Origin: Flagellimonas algicola
GTDB lineage: Bacteria > Bacteroidota > Bacteroidia > Flavobacteriales > Flavobacteriaceae
Direction: 5' to 3'
Assembly (NCBI RefSeq): GCF_005937185.1
Contig: NZ_VCNI01000003.1
Location: forward strand, 239,891-303,890
DNA length: 64,000 nucleotides
Under the pieces are notes generated by a model that was not told the DNA's origin, made no database searches, and saw nothing but the letters and a program-made list of their open reading frames with translations. Below, one piece after another: positions 1-9,021 of the stretch (position 1 is its first letter; each line of letters opens with the position of its first letter). The position numbers were made by a program, and so were the translations under genes.

Positions 1-702
1 AACCAGCTTTTGGACAAGGAAATCCAAATCGATTTTATTAAATACCAGTGCCTGAACTGTGGCAGGGAACGTCCTATATATAGACAAGGATTTTGCAGAT
101 CCTGTTTTTTTGAAAGCCCGGCAGCTGGGGATTGGATCATGAAACCTGAACTGAGTACTGCCCATTTGGACAAGGAGGATCGGGATTTGGAATATGAAAA
201 AAAGGCCCAATTGCAGCCCCATATTGTGTATTTGGCTAATTCTAGCAATGTTAAAGTTGGTGTCACTCGAAAAAATCAGGTACCTACCAGATGGATAGAC
301 CAAGGTGCCCATGAGGCCATAGAAATTGTGGAAGTCCCAAACCGATATTTGGCAGGAATTACGGAAGTGGCATTAAAAGCACATGTTAGTGATAAGACCA
401 GCTGGCAAAAAATGCTCAAAAACGATATTGAGGACGTGAATCTGGTGGAATGGCGGGATAAACTCAAAACCTATGTCCCGGAAGAAGTCGCAGATTACTT
501 TATCGATTCCAATGCGGAGACCCATTTGGAATTTCCCGTATTGCAATACCCGGAAAAGGTAAAAAGCCTCAATTTGGACAAAACCCCAAGTTATTCTGGC
601 ATTTTAAAAGGAGTTAAGGGCCAATATCTCATATTTGAAGACCAAACTGTTTTTAACGTCAGGGCCAACGAGGGTTACTATGTGGGCATAGGAATTATGT
701 AA
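1..702 (+). CDS. DUF2797 family protein, 5' end cut by window edge
   Basis: The frame is open to the first base of the window, so the true start lies upstream; the TTG at 10 is internal. The visible 233 residues begin with a zinc-ribbon-like pair of CxxC motifs (CLNC, then CRSC about 12 residues later), followed by the DUF2797 core with a VGVTR segment and a basic, aromatic-rich middle. Members of this family in Bacteroidota are about 270 residues, so roughly 30-40 N-terminal residues are missing. The biochemical function of the family is not established; the Cys pairs suggest metal binding. The following genes are on the same strand after 70 bp. Confidence 0.8.
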   Translation, partial: NQLLDKEIQIDFIKYQCLNCGRERPIYRQGFCRSCFFESPAAGDWIMKPELSTAHLDKEDRDLEYEKKAQLQPHIVYLANSSNVKVGVTRKNQVPTRWIDQGAHEAIEIVEVPNRYLAGITEVALKAHVSDKTSWQKMLKNDIEDVNLVEWRDKLKTYVPEEVADYFIDSNAETHLEFPVLQYPEKVKSLNLDKTPSYSGILKGVKGQYLIFEDQTVFNVRANEGYYVGIGIM

Positions 703-772
703 ATGTGACAATGATCAAATTTGAAAATGAATTCTCAAAGAATTAATAACTTACTAACCATAAATTCAACAA

Positions 773-1000
773 ATGCTAAAAGAAGTATTACAAACGCTAA
801 AAATGCTCCGGCGTATTGATAGCCCATCTCAAGAGGTTAAGGATTCAGTGGACTTTTTAGAGCAGTCCTTAAAAACCAAAACAAAAGAAAGTCTGTTAGA
901 CCTAATGTCCATTGGCGACGTAATGGGTTATGATGAATTACAGGCAAGTTTAAAGGAAATGGACAAGTTTTTGGAAAATCTGAAGAACCAATCCAAATAA
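773..1000 (+). CDS. small helical protein of unknown function
   Basis: A 75-residue protein with an ATG start and no signal peptide or membrane segment. The sequence is rich in Lys, Glu, Leu and Asp and looks entirely helical, with heptad-like spacing of Leu/Met (LKEVLQTLKMLRRI near the N-terminus, MDKFLENLKNQ at the end). I do not recognise a family. It lies 70 bp after the DUF2797 gene and 38 bp before the EEP gene on the same strand, so co-transcription is possible. It is accepted as a gene because it fills a gap between same-strand genes and has no competing frame on either strand. Confidence 0.55.
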   Translation: MLKEVLQTLKMLRRIDSPSQEVKDSVDFLEQSLKTKTKESLLDLMSIGDVMGYDELQASLKEMDKFLENLKNQSK

Positions 1001-1038
1001 ATTATTCTTTCTGTCATTCAACAATATTGAAGAGTTCA

Positions 1039-1863
1039 ATGAAACAGATTACGCTTGTTTGTCTTTGTTTGGTATTTGCTTTGGGCGCTAACGCCCAGCA
1101 GTCTATTATGACTTTTAATATTAGGTACAACAATCCCAAGGACGGTGAAAATTGGTGGGAAAAAAGGAAAGAGGATGTTGGGGCCTTGGTCAATTTCTAT
1201 CGACCAGATGTTATGGGCATTCAAGAAGGCTTGCATGACCAGGTAGTTTTTTTGGATGATTTTCTACCCCAATATAGCTACGTAGGTGTTGGCAGGGACG
1301 ATGGTAAGGAGAAAGGGGAATATGCGGCCATCTTTTATAACAAATCGTCGCTTGAGGTTCTCGATACCAAAACCTATTGGCTCTCTGAAACCCCTGACAA
1401 GGTTTCTGTGGGGTGGGATGCCTCCATGGAACGCATAGTCACTTATGCAAAATTCAAGGATAAAGACAACCAAAAAATCTTGCATGTTTTCAATTGCCAT
1501 TATGATCATATAGGCCCCTTGGCTCGAGAAAATTCCTCCAAAGTGGTTCTTGATTTAATTAAAAAAATGGGAATCGGCAACGAACGTATTGCTGTTATTG
1601 GCGATTTGAACAGCCTTCCAGAGAGCAAACCCATTCAGGTACTAACCCAAGAACTCAAAGATGCTTTTGAAACCAGTGAAAAATCACCTTATGGCCCTGT
1701 TGGCACTTTCAACAGCTTTAAATCCATGGACAATCTTGAGGGTAGAATAGATTACATCCTGGTCAAGAACTTAAAAGTGAAAAGTTATGTTACCATTGAT
1801 GACAAAAGAAAAAATGGCTTTTTTGTTTCAGACCATTTGCCGGTTATGGTTGCGGTGGACTAA
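1039..1863 (+). CDS. secreted endonuclease/exonuclease/phosphatase (EEP) family protein
   Basis: A 274-residue protein starting at the ATG at 1039; an in-frame TTG at 1027 is less likely because the ATG gives a clean signal peptide ending at about ANAQ (residue 20). The EEP-fold catalytic positions are visible: N27 (TFNIRY), E63 (QEG), H154/H157 in a CHYDH segment, D189 and N191 (GDLNS), and S264-D265-H266 near the end. The family hydrolyses phosphodiester or phosphomonoester bonds in a metal-dependent way. The substrate here is unknown; a periplasmic or secreted nuclease, or a phospholipid or sugar-phosphate phosphatase, are all possible. Its stop codon overlaps that of the convergent AsmA-like gene by 3 bp. 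Confidence 0.85.
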   Translation: MKQITLVCLCLVFALGANAQQSIMTFNIRYNNPKDGENWWEKRKEDVGALVNFYRPDVMGIQEGLHDQVVFLDDFLPQYSYVGVGRDDGKEKGEYAAIFYNKSSLEVLDTKTYWLSETPDKVSVGWDASMERIVTYAKFKDKDNQKILHVFNCHYDHIGPLARENSSKVVLDLIKKMGIGNERIAVIGDLNSLPESKPIQVLTQELKDAFETSEKSPYGPVGTFNSFKSMDNLEGRIDYILVKNLKVKSYVTIDDKRKNGFFVSDHLPVMVAVD

Positions 1864-4538
1864 TTATTATTCACCGTATCCTTTTTCTTTTTGCCCAACA
1901 AACCTCCCAAAATCGATTTAGCGGCATTCTCCACTGGGTCTTCCTTGGTCTCCGTGGAATCTGTGCTTTCCTCTTTGTTACCCAGTAAATCCCCTAAAGT
2001 TTCCGTAACCCCTTTAGATTCGGTAGCTGTGGAGTCGTTTTCATCCGATTTGAACACATCGGCAATCAAGTCTTTGGCTTTGTCCTTGCCTTGGTTCACC
2101 AACTTTTGCTTTTGGATTTCCACCAATTGATTGGTCAATTTGGTCACTCCGGAACTTAAATCCGTACTAACCGATGGACTGGTATAATTACCCCCAATGC
2201 TTGCCACCACCGGAATGGTCAGGTTTTCCAAATCCGAATCGTCAATTTTAGCGATTAAATTGTTCACCTCAGACCCCAAGTACTTGGCCGGTACATCCAA
2301 GGTGGCATTATAGTTCAGCTGTTGATCAAAAGTGTGGTTACCATCTACGTTCACCGCAATGTCCTTGTATTTTAAACTAAAGGGTTTCACTTTAACGGTG
2401 CCATTATCAAAGCTCAAAGCGGTTTTTAAATCGCTTAAATCCAAATCTTCGGTATTTAAAAAACTTAGCTGCCCGTTTAAGGATGAAAGCAAGGGCGCTT
2501 TTTGGGCATCCACTTTAGTGGACAATAGTTCTGCCAACAGGTTTCCAGAAATAGTTGACAGATTCGGCGTAAAATCTTCTTTCAGATTTCCTGAAATCTT
2601 TACGTCAGAATTCAATTTACCTTGCAGCGCACTGGCCAAAGGGGCCAACACCTTAAACAGTTCCAGCGAAGCAAATGAGTCGCCAATATTGAAATTGTTC
2701 AACCCCAAATCCATATCAAATGTGGATACCTCCTCCTTGGTCGATACTGAACCATTGAGCCCCAGAGTGCCCCCGAACAAATCGGATTGCAAGCCTTGGA
2801 CTGTCGCCGTTTCATCCTTGATGATCAATTTCCCCTTTACGTTCTTCAAATTCAAATTATCGTACAAGACCGTATTAGCTGTGGCATCTATGGTACAATC
2901 CAAAAAGGATGGGATTTTGATTCGTTCCTCAACAGTTCCCGTACTTTCTTCAGATTCCTCCCCGGATTCCTCCACCATAAAATCGTTTAACGCAAAGGTG
3001 TTGGAAGTCAAAGTGAAGTTCCCTTCCACATTCTCCTTATTGAACATAAAGCCCAATAAATTGTTGAGGGTTCCCTGTGCATTAAAATCCGTACTTCCTG
3101 TTTTTCCCCTAAAATTGCTCAGCGTAACTCTTTCTGGGGTGAAGTTGACCGCTGCGGAATTAATATGCACTGGGTTTTTAAGTTCATCCGACGCATACTC
3201 AAAACCTTCCAAGGCCAAATCCCCCTGGGTTTGGGTGTTGGCGTACTGCTTATTATCCAAGGAAACCATGTCAAATGCTGTGGTCACATCTGCAGTTAAA
3301 ATGCCTTTAAGCCCATAATCCTCGGACACTGGGTAAGCCTGGGAAATATTCGCCAGATTGATTTTACCGTCCATTTGGGCATTCACCTTGGTATTGCCCA
3401 TCAAATCACGAATCTTGGCGTTTAGGTCAAATTTATCCTGGTCAATGGTAAAAGATAGCTTGCTGATGTCCACATAGGTATCTTCCGTAATCCCCGTTTG
3501 GTTATGAATCTCTGTATCAATATGGACGTTGCGTACCGATTTGGGTAAATCTGGATATTTGAAAGATGCATTTTCTGAATTTACGCTGATATGAAATGTT
3601 GGTATGTGTTCCTCATCCACAATTCCCTTAAACTGACCGGCTACCTCAAAATTCCCGGTAGTACTAACATCTTCAATGTTTTTTGAATACACCTCTGGAA
3701 TCACGGCCAAAAAGTTCTTGAAATCCGAAGAAGGGGTTTTAAAACTAATATCCACTTCCTGGTTTTCTTCATTCACCTGTACAAAGCCATCAAAAACCAA
3801 GGACAATTGGTTTACCATAGCCTTGTTTTCCAAAAAGGAATACTTGTTTTCCTTTAAATCGATACCTATCAGGGCATCCAGATAGATCTTATTATTGTTC
3901 AGGTATTTGGTGCTGTCCATTTCAAAAGACACCAAAGCATCCGTCAATGTTTTTAGTTGTGATTGCTCCAAGGATAGATCTCCAGAACCGGAATGATTCA
4001 TTTCGGATAGGGCTAAGCGCATCCCACTGGATAAATCGTGATAAACGATTTCAGAATTCGTAATGGCATAGGAATCCATGGAAAGGGTAAAACTGTCTGA
4101 AGTTGCTTCGGAGCTTGTGGCTTCTCCCCCCTCTTCCTTACCAATATCATAATTGGCATTCTCATTTTCATCCACTACAATGCGCAGCTGAGCTGCCTCT
4201 ATATCCAAGCTTTTGATACCAATAGGTTGCTCAGCTGATTTAAAAAGCTCGGAAATTCCCATCTTAAGGGCTATACCATCTGATGCAAACAAGGTATCCC
4301 CTTCAAATGGGGCCTTATTGATCAAGGAAATATTGCGAAGTTCCACATGGGCATTGGGAAAACTCTTGAGCAAGCTTAAGTTGGCCTCCTCAAAATCCAA
4401 GGTGGCATTTAAATTTTGGTTTACCTTGTTTTTAATGATTTCGGCAACCTTCCCCTCCAAGAGCAAGGGCAAGGAAATGACCAAGGCGATAAGTACAAGC
4501 AGGCCAATACCTACAATTTTTAGCAGCTTTCGTTTCAT
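1860..4538 (-). CDS. AsmA-like inner-membrane-anchored protein
   Basis: An 892-residue protein. The start is the ATG at 4538; an upstream GTG at 4559 is less likely. One N-terminal membrane helix (about residues 5-27, after a KRKLLK basic patch) is followed by a long beta-rich periplasmic region with the AsmA family pattern: repeated LxGxxxxxxD/N strands and a C-terminal AsmA-like module near residues 550-800. The end is a low-complexity tail rich in Lys, Asp, Ser and Thr (GKKKKDT). AsmA-like and TamB-like proteins are thought to act in lipid transport or outer-membrane homeostasis; the precise role here is unknown. It is the last gene of a minus-strand group with sppA and the queuosine-precursor transporter, 39 bp after the latter. 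Confidence 0.85.
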   Translation of the reverse strand: MKRKLLKIVGIGLLVLIALVISLPLLLEGKVAEIIKNKVNQNLNATLDFEEANLSLLKSFPNAHVELRNISLINKAPFEGDTLFASDGIALKMGISELFKSAEQPIGIKSLDIEAAQLRIVVDENENANYDIGKEEGGEATSSEATSDSFTLSMDSYAITNSEIVYHDLSSGMRLALSEMNHSGSGDLSLEQSQLKTLTDALVSFEMDSTKYLNNNKIYLDALIGIDLKENKYSFLENKAMVNQLSLVFDGFVQVNEENQEVDISFKTPSSDFKNFLAVIPEVYSKNIEDVSTTGNFEVAGQFKGIVDEEHIPTFHISVNSENASFKYPDLPKSVRNVHIDTEIHNQTGITEDTYVDISKLSFTIDQDKFDLNAKIRDLMGNTKVNAQMDGKINLANISQAYPVSEDYGLKGILTADVTTAFDMVSLDNKQYANTQTQGDLALEGFEYASDELKNPVHINSAAVNFTPERVTLSNFRGKTGSTDFNAQGTLNNLLGFMFNKENVEGNFTLTSNTFALNDFMVEESGEESEESTGTVEERIKIPSFLDCTIDATANTVLYDNLNLKNVKGKLIIKDETATVQGLQSDLFGGTLGLNGSVSTKEEVSTFDMDLGLNNFNIGDSFASLELFKVLAPLASALQGKLNSDVKISGNLKEDFTPNLSTISGNLLAELLSTKVDAQKAPLLSSLNGQLSFLNTEDLDLSDLKTALSFDNGTVKVKPFSLKYKDIAVNVDGNHTFDQQLNYNATLDVPAKYLGSEVNNLIAKIDDSDLENLTIPVVASIGGNYTSPSVSTDLSSGVTKLTNQLVEIQKQKLVNQGKDKAKDLIADVFKSDENDSTATESKGVTETLGDLLGNKEESTDSTETKEDPVENAAKSILGGLLGKKKKDTVNNN

Positions 4539-4577
4539 AATTTGGGATTTAATTACCACAAAATAAGGAAGAACTGC

Positions 4578-5285
4578 TCAATCCAGACTAATCTCTTCCC
4601 CTATTTTTAAGTTAAATCTTTTTCTAAAGAGATATACGAAAAGATAGAGCAAAGGGGTGTCCAACAGGGCAATAAAAACTTTAAAGAGGAATCCACTGAC
4701 GACCAAACCGTAGAAAAGTTCCCATGGAATCTCCCCAAAAACACAGAGCAAAAGCACTACCGTAAAGGTGTCAATAAACTGGGATGAAAAGGTGGAAAAG
4801 TTGTTTCGCAACCAGAGGTACTTGCCCTTTGTGACCCTTTTCCAAAAGTGATAGAGTTGGATGTCGATAAACTGGGCCAAAAGGTACGCCATCATGGAAG
4901 CAAAAACGGCCACAATGGTATTTCCAAATACGGATTTAAACATTTCGTTGTTCACGGGTGACCAATCCGTGGCAGGGGAAATATTGGCCACGGTGACAAT
5001 CAATAAAGAAAAAAAGGAAGCGAAAATCCCAGCTATAACCACCTGATTGGCCTTCTTCTTCCCAAAAATCTCCGAGATTAAATCGGTGATCAAAAAGGTA
5101 ATGGGATAGGGTAAAATCCCCACGGAAATTTCAAATAAGGGAGCCCCAAAAACTTCAATTTCTCCAAAGGGATTCCAATAAAAGAATTTTTGAAAAATAA
5201 GATTGGAGACCACCAAGGAGGTGATAAACAAGGCACCCAAATAAAGGTAAATCGAAAAAGCTTTTTTCTTATCCCCTTGGGTCAT
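4578..5285 (-). CDS. queuosine precursor transporter, YhhQ/DUF165 (VUT) family
   Basis: A 235-residue protein with about six hydrophobic segments. The diagnostic stretch is at about residues 55-80: PYPITFLITDLISEIFGKKKA, the conserved acidic/FGK signature of the DUF165 family. YhhQ members import 7-cyano-7-deazaguanine (preQ0) or related queuosine precursors across the inner membrane. The ATG at 5285 lies 2 bp after the sppA stop, which implies co-transcription and probably translational coupling. No preQ1 riboswitch can precede it here because there is no intergenic space. Queuosine synthesis genes are not in the window, so whether it serves salvage or acts alongside synthesis is open. Confidence 0.88.
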   Translation of the reverse strand: MTQGDKKKAFSIYLYLGALFITSLVVSNLIFQKFFYWNPFGEIEVFGAPLFEISVGILPYPITFLITDLISEIFGKKKANQVVIAGIFASFFSLLIVTVANISPATDWSPVNNEMFKSVFGNTIVAVFASMMAYLLAQFIDIQLYHFWKRVTKGKYLWLRNNFSTFSSQFIDTFTVVLLLCVFGEIPWELFYGLVVSGFLFKVFIALLDTPLLYLFVYLFRKRFNLKIGEEISLD

Positions 5286-5287
5286 TC

Positions 5288-7048
5288 CTATTTAATATTT
5301 AAGCTGAACGGCATTCTGGCCTGGATTCCTTTTTGTTCGGTAATATTTTTAAACTCCTTTAAAATACGATATGCTTCCCCTCCAATTTCCTCTTGGATAA
5401 GAACCTCTCCCATTTTGGACTTTGCCCCAGCCATATCATCCATAAACCGCTGGAAATCGGATTTATACTTGGGGTACTTCCGAATGCCATACTCCCCCAA
5501 GTCGGCCATTTCTGCAGCGGCTTCAATGGCATCGTCCAAACTTCCCAGTGCATCCACCAACCCATTTTCCACAGCATCCACCCCACTCCAAACCCGTCCT
5601 TGAGCCAAGGCATCCACGGCTTCCAAACTCATATTTCTTCCTGCTGCCACCCGGGCCAAAAAAGTCTCGTAGGTGTCTTCTATGCCCTCTTGAACCACAT
5701 CCCGGAATTCCTTGCTCATAGGCTCGAACAAGGAATAGTCCACCGAGTTTTTGTTGGTACCCACCTGTTCTGCGTTTATTCCAATAGTACCTGCGAGTTC
5801 ATGTGCATTGGGTATAGTACCAAAAACGCCAATGGAACCTGTAATTGTTGTCGGTTCTGCAAAAATTTTGTCCGCGGCCACCCCAATATAATAGCCTCCA
5901 GAGGCCGCTACGTTTCCAAAGGATACCACCACCGGTTTTTCTTTCTTGGCCAATTCCACTTCGCGCCAAATGATATCGGATACCAAGGCGCTTCCACCTG
6001 GTGAGTTTACGCGCAGCACAATAGCCTTTACTCCTTCGTTTTCCACGGCTTTCTTTAAAGCCCGTGTTATCAGACCTTGGCCTATGAATTCCTTGCCGCC
6101 TTCTCCGTAATAGATTTCCCCCTCTGCATAGATGACTGCAATTTTATCCTTTCCGCTTCTTAATCTTTTGGATCCGGATACTTGTAAATAATCTTCAAAC
6201 TTTACATAATTAAGGGATTCCGTTGTCTCCAAGCCCAATTGATCCTTCAGCAGGGTTTCGTATTCATCAAAATAGATTTCTCCATCTATCAACCCAGATT
6301 GTACCGCAAATTCTGGCGTTCTACCACCCAAGGTATCCGCAATAATATTCAGGCGGTCCGTGCCCATGTCACGGGACGCTCCTATATCTTCCAACATTTG
6401 TCCCCAGATAGAACCGATCAATTCCCCTATCTGTTCCCTGTTTTCCTCGCTCATGGTATTGGACAAATAAGGTTCCACAGCACTTTTGTACTTGCCGTGG
6501 CGAATTACTTCCATTTTAACTCCAGCTTTCTCTTGAAGATTCTTAAAATAGAGTACTTCCGTAGCCAAGCCTTTAAAATCCATTGCCCCCACTGGATTTA
6601 GGTAGAGTTCATCAGCCACACTGGCCAAGTAATAATCCTTTTGGGTAAAGAAATCGGAATGGGCATAAATGAATTTGCCGGTCGACTTAAAATCAGATAG
6701 TGCCTTACGTATTTCTTGGGCTTGGGCCAGACCAGCTTGCAAGAAACTGGTGGTCAAACTTATACCCTTAATGTTGTCATCCGTAGCGGCTACGTTAATT
6801 CCGTGAATAATATCGTCCAATCCAACCTCATTACTCCAAAGCCCTGCAAAGGGGTCTGTGTCGTCCCGCCCCACATAATCCCGGATTGGTTCGGTAAAAC
6901 TCAATTCCAAAATCGAGTTTTGTTTCACCACAACGCCCTGATCTGCACTTCCAATCAAGGTCAGGAAAATCATAAACATGGCCATCAGGATTCCAAACGC
7001 CATCAAACACCCCAAAATAGCGGCCAATAGATTTCTCAAAAACTTCAT
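5288..7048 (-). CDS. sppA: signal peptide peptidase SppA, 67K type
   Basis: A 586-residue protein from the ATG at 7048; a TTG at 7072 is the alternative start. It has an N-terminal membrane helix (about residues 7-33) and then two tandem S49 peptidase repeats, the arrangement of the long SppA class. The catalytic dyad is visible: Lys188 in YKSAVEP (first repeat) and Ser383 in AASGGYY (second repeat), followed by the family's TGSIGVFG segment. SppA degrades cleaved signal peptides in the inner membrane. It is the first gene of sppA - transporter - AsmA-like and is divergent from folK across 67 bp. A TAnnTTTG box sits at 7070-7077 on its strand. Confidence 0.93.
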   Translation of the reverse strand: MKFLRNLLAAILGCLMAFGILMAMFMIFLTLIGSADQGVVVKQNSILELSFTEPIRDYVGRDDTDPFAGLWSNEVGLDDIIHGINVAATDDNIKGISLTTSFLQAGLAQAQEIRKALSDFKSTGKFIYAHSDFFTQKDYYLASVADELYLNPVGAMDFKGLATEVLYFKNLQEKAGVKMEVIRHGKYKSAVEPYLSNTMSEENREQIGELIGSIWGQMLEDIGASRDMGTDRLNIIADTLGGRTPEFAVQSGLIDGEIYFDEYETLLKDQLGLETTESLNYVKFEDYLQVSGSKRLRSGKDKIAVIYAEGEIYYGEGGKEFIGQGLITRALKKAVENEGVKAIVLRVNSPGGSALVSDIIWREVELAKKEKPVVVSFGNVAASGGYYIGVAADKIFAEPTTITGSIGVFGTIPNAHELAGTIGINAEQVGTNKNSVDYSLFEPMSKEFRDVVQEGIEDTYETFLARVAAGRNMSLEAVDALAQGRVWSGVDAVENGLVDALGSLDDAIEAAAEMADLGEYGIRKYPKYKSDFQRFMDDMAGAKSKMGEVLIQEEIGGEAYRILKEFKNITEQKGIQARMPFSLNIK

Positions 7049-7069
7049 GCAACAAATTTTATTCAAGGC

Positions 7070-7077
7070 CAAAGATA
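7070..7077 (-). promoter_or_regulatory. candidate -7 box for sppA
   Basis: On the minus strand this reads TATCTTTG, a full match to the Bacteroidota -7 consensus TAnnTTTG, 21 bp before the sppA ATG. No TTG -33 element was found at 17-23 bp, so the call rests on the -7 box and its position only. Confidence 0.35.
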
Positions 7078-7115
7078 ACCATTGTGGATTGTTTTGTTAT
7101 TTTGCCCTTCTGATT

Positions 7116-8261
7116 ATGGCACTAAGACAGCAGGCATATTTATCCCTTGGGAGCAATTTGGGCGAACGCGCACTAAACTTGCAAAAGGCCGTGTTGGAAA
7201 TTGCCAAGGAAGTAGGGGATGTTACTGCTGTTTCCGCAGTTTATGAAAATGCTGCCGTGGGATTTGAAGGAGGCGATTTCCTCAATGCGTGTATTGGTGT
7301 CCAAACCGAACTTTCCCCCTCCCAATTGCTCCAACAACTTTTGCAGTTGGAAATAGATTTTGGGCGGGAGAGAAAAAGTCAAATGGGATACCAATCCCGT
7401 ACTTTGGATATCGACATCTTGTTATACGGTACAGAGATTGTTGAAGACACCACTTTAAGCATCCCGCATCCAAGTATGCCGGAACGTAATTTTGTGTTGA
7501 AACCCCTAGCTGATATTGCTCCCCAGTTCTATCATCCTGTTTTAAACAAGGATATTCGTAATCTGCTGCAGGAATGTAAGGACCGTAATCAACTTGAAAA
7601 AACCAAGCATAAACTCTATAATAGCCGCTTGGATTTATTTTCGCAATTGCAATTCATAGCTATTGAGGGGAATATTGGAGCGGGAAAGACCACGCTTTGC
7701 AAAATGATTGCGGAAGAATTCAATGCCAAACTGGTTTTGGAACGTTTTGCCGACAACCCCTTTTTACCAAAATTTTATAAGGACCAGGCCCGATATGCCT
7801 TCCCTTTGGAAATGTCCTTTTTGGCAGACCGCTACCAGCAGTTTACGGATGACACTTCCCAATTTGATCTCTTTAAAAGTTTTATGGTCAGTGATTATGA
7901 TATTTTCAAATCGCTGATTTTTGCCAAGATTACCTTGCAAGCAGAGGAATTTAAGTTATACCGTAAGGTTTTTAACTTCATGTACCGCGAGGTCAAAAAA
8001 CCAGATATTTATCTATATCTCTACCAAAATACAGAGCGATTATTGTCCAATATCAAAAAAAGAGGGAGGGATTACGAGCAAAGTATACCTCCGGATTATC
8101 TCGCTAAAATAAACCAAGGGTATCTGGATTTTATAAAGGGGCACCCAGATCAAAATAGTATGATTCTGGATATGAGTGATTTGGATTTTGTAAACGATTC
8201 TTCGGATTACCAGAAGGTTTTGCAAGTCCTTGAGAACCAGATTTTAAGCTCTAATTTTTAG
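7116..8261 (+). CDS. folK: fused HPPK (FolK) / deoxynucleoside kinase
   Basis: A 381-residue protein from the ATG at 7116; the frame is open further upstream but that part overlaps sppA. Residues 1-160 are 6-hydroxymethyl-7,8-dihydropterin pyrophosphokinase (folate pathway), with LGSNLG at 11-16 and the signature SRTLDIDILLYG at 94-105 carrying the catalytic and metal-binding Asp98 and Asp100. Residues 178-381 are a deoxynucleoside kinase of the dCK/dGK/dAK type, with the P-loop GNIGAGKT at 185-192 and the ERFADNPFL motif at 209-217. A linker of about 20 charged residues joins them. Such fusions are known in Bacteroidota. The fusion links folate supply and deoxynucleotide salvage, both feeding DNA precursors. 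A terminator follows at 8354. Confidence 0.93.
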   Translation: MALRQQAYLSLGSNLGERALNLQKAVLEIAKEVGDVTAVSAVYENAAVGFEGGDFLNACIGVQTELSPSQLLQQLLQLEIDFGRERKSQMGYQSRTLDIDILLYGTEIVEDTTLSIPHPSMPERNFVLKPLADIAPQFYHPVLNKDIRNLLQECKDRNQLEKTKHKLYNSRLDLFSQLQFIAIEGNIGAGKTTLCKMIAEEFNAKLVLERFADNPFLPKFYKDQARYAFPLEMSFLADRYQQFTDDTSQFDLFKSFMVSDYDIFKSLIFAKITLQAEEFKLYRKVFNFMYREVKKPDIYLYLYQNTERLLSNIKKRGRDYEQSIPPDYLAKINQGYLDFIKGHPDQNSMILDMSDLDFVNDSSDYQKVLQVLENQILSSNF

Positions 8262-8353
8262 GAGAATTTTTGTAAAATGTTTGCATATAACGAATGGTTT
8301 TATTTTATTAGACCTCTCTAACCGAGAAACTAACTAACTCAAACTATATGTTT

Positions 8354-8385
8354 AGCCCTGATTTTTCAGGGCTTTTTTGTTTTTT
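8354..8385 (+). terminator. rho-independent terminator after folK fusion
   Basis: Perfect 8-bp stem AGCCCTGA (8354-8361) with TCAGGGCT (8366-8373) and a TTTT loop, then T-runs to 8385. It is preceded at 8328-8344 by the motif AACTAACTAACTCAAAC. The 3' arm overlaps the last codons of the convergent methyltransferase gene. Confidence 0.85.
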
Positions 8386-8917
8386 GGGCATTCATTTTGT
8401 TCCACACATCCCACACTACTACCCCAGCGCTAACGGAAATGTTCAAGGAATGCTTGGTCCCAAATTGTGGAATCTCCAAAACAGCATCACATGCCGAAAC
8501 CACCTCTTGGGAAACTCCTTTGACCTCGTGTCCAAAAATTAAGGCTAAAGGCGCATCTTGCAGAGGTGCAAAGTCATTCAACAGTATGGCATCTTCCACT
8601 TGCTCCACAGCTATGGTCTTAACTCCTAAAACCTTGAGTTCCTCAACCAATTCCAAGGTTTCCTTTCGGTATTCCCATGCCACACTCTCGGTGGCTCCCA
8701 GAGCCGTCTTTCGGATGTCTTTATGCGGCGGGGTTGCTGTAATTCCACACAAATAGATTTTTTGTACCAAAAAGGCATCTGCCGTCCTGAAGACGGAACC
8801 AATATTGTTCAGACTGCGGATGTTGTCCAGAATAAGTATGATCGGGGATTTTTCAGCAGATTTAAATCCATCGAGGTCCAATCTGTCCAGTTCCCGGTTT
8901 TCCAATTTCCGACTCAT
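8366..8917 (-). CDS. SpoU/TrmH-family RNA 2'-O-methyltransferase
   Basis: A 183-residue protein starting at the ATG at 8917 (a TTG at 8926 is the alternative). It carries the three SPOUT motifs in order: motif 1 NIGSVFRTAD near residues 38-47, motif 2 LIFGHEVKGVS near 130-140, and motif 3 LNISVSAGVVVWD near the C-terminus, which together form the trefoil-knot S-adenosylmethionine site. The family methylates ribose 2'-OH in tRNA or rRNA. It lacks the extra N-terminal substrate-binding domain of RlmB, so a TrmH/TrmL-like tRNA methylase is more likely, but the target nucleotide cannot be read from sequence alone. It is divergent from mutS. Confidence 0.88.
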   Translation of the reverse strand: MSRKLENRELDRLDLDGFKSAEKSPIILILDNIRSLNNIGSVFRTADAFLVQKIYLCGITATPPHKDIRKTALGATESVAWEYRKETLELVEELKVLGVKTIAVEQVEDAILLNDFAPLQDAPLALIFGHEVKGVSQEVVSACDAVLEIPQFGTKHSLNISVSAGVVVWDVWNKMNAQKTKKP

Positions 8918-8935
8918 ATTTTTCAACTATTGTGG

Positions 8936-8943
8936 CAAAAATA
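8936..8943 (-). promoter_or_regulatory. candidate -7 box for the SpoU methyltransferase gene
   Basis: Reads TATTTTTG on the minus strand, a full match to TAnnTTTG, 18 bp before the ATG at 8917. No convincing -33 TTG at the usual distance. Confidence 0.35.
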
Positions 8944-9021
8944 TCAACAATTATTTTGGGGAATGCCTGAAAAAGCTACATTCGTTTCAACCTCTTCATT
9001 TTTAACCAAAATAACAGCGCT

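Noticed and set aside
2332..3318. 328-residue open frame on the plus strand
   Set aside because: Lies wholly inside the AsmA-like gene on the opposite strand; its composition is Ser/Lys/Pro-rich shadow coding with no domain or start signal.
5393..6004. 203-residue plus-strand frame
   Set aside because: Antisense to the sppA catalytic region, which is clearly the real gene.
7093..7110. TATTTTG as a -7 box for folK
   Set aside because: It is one base short of TAnnTTTG and has no TTG at the proper distance.
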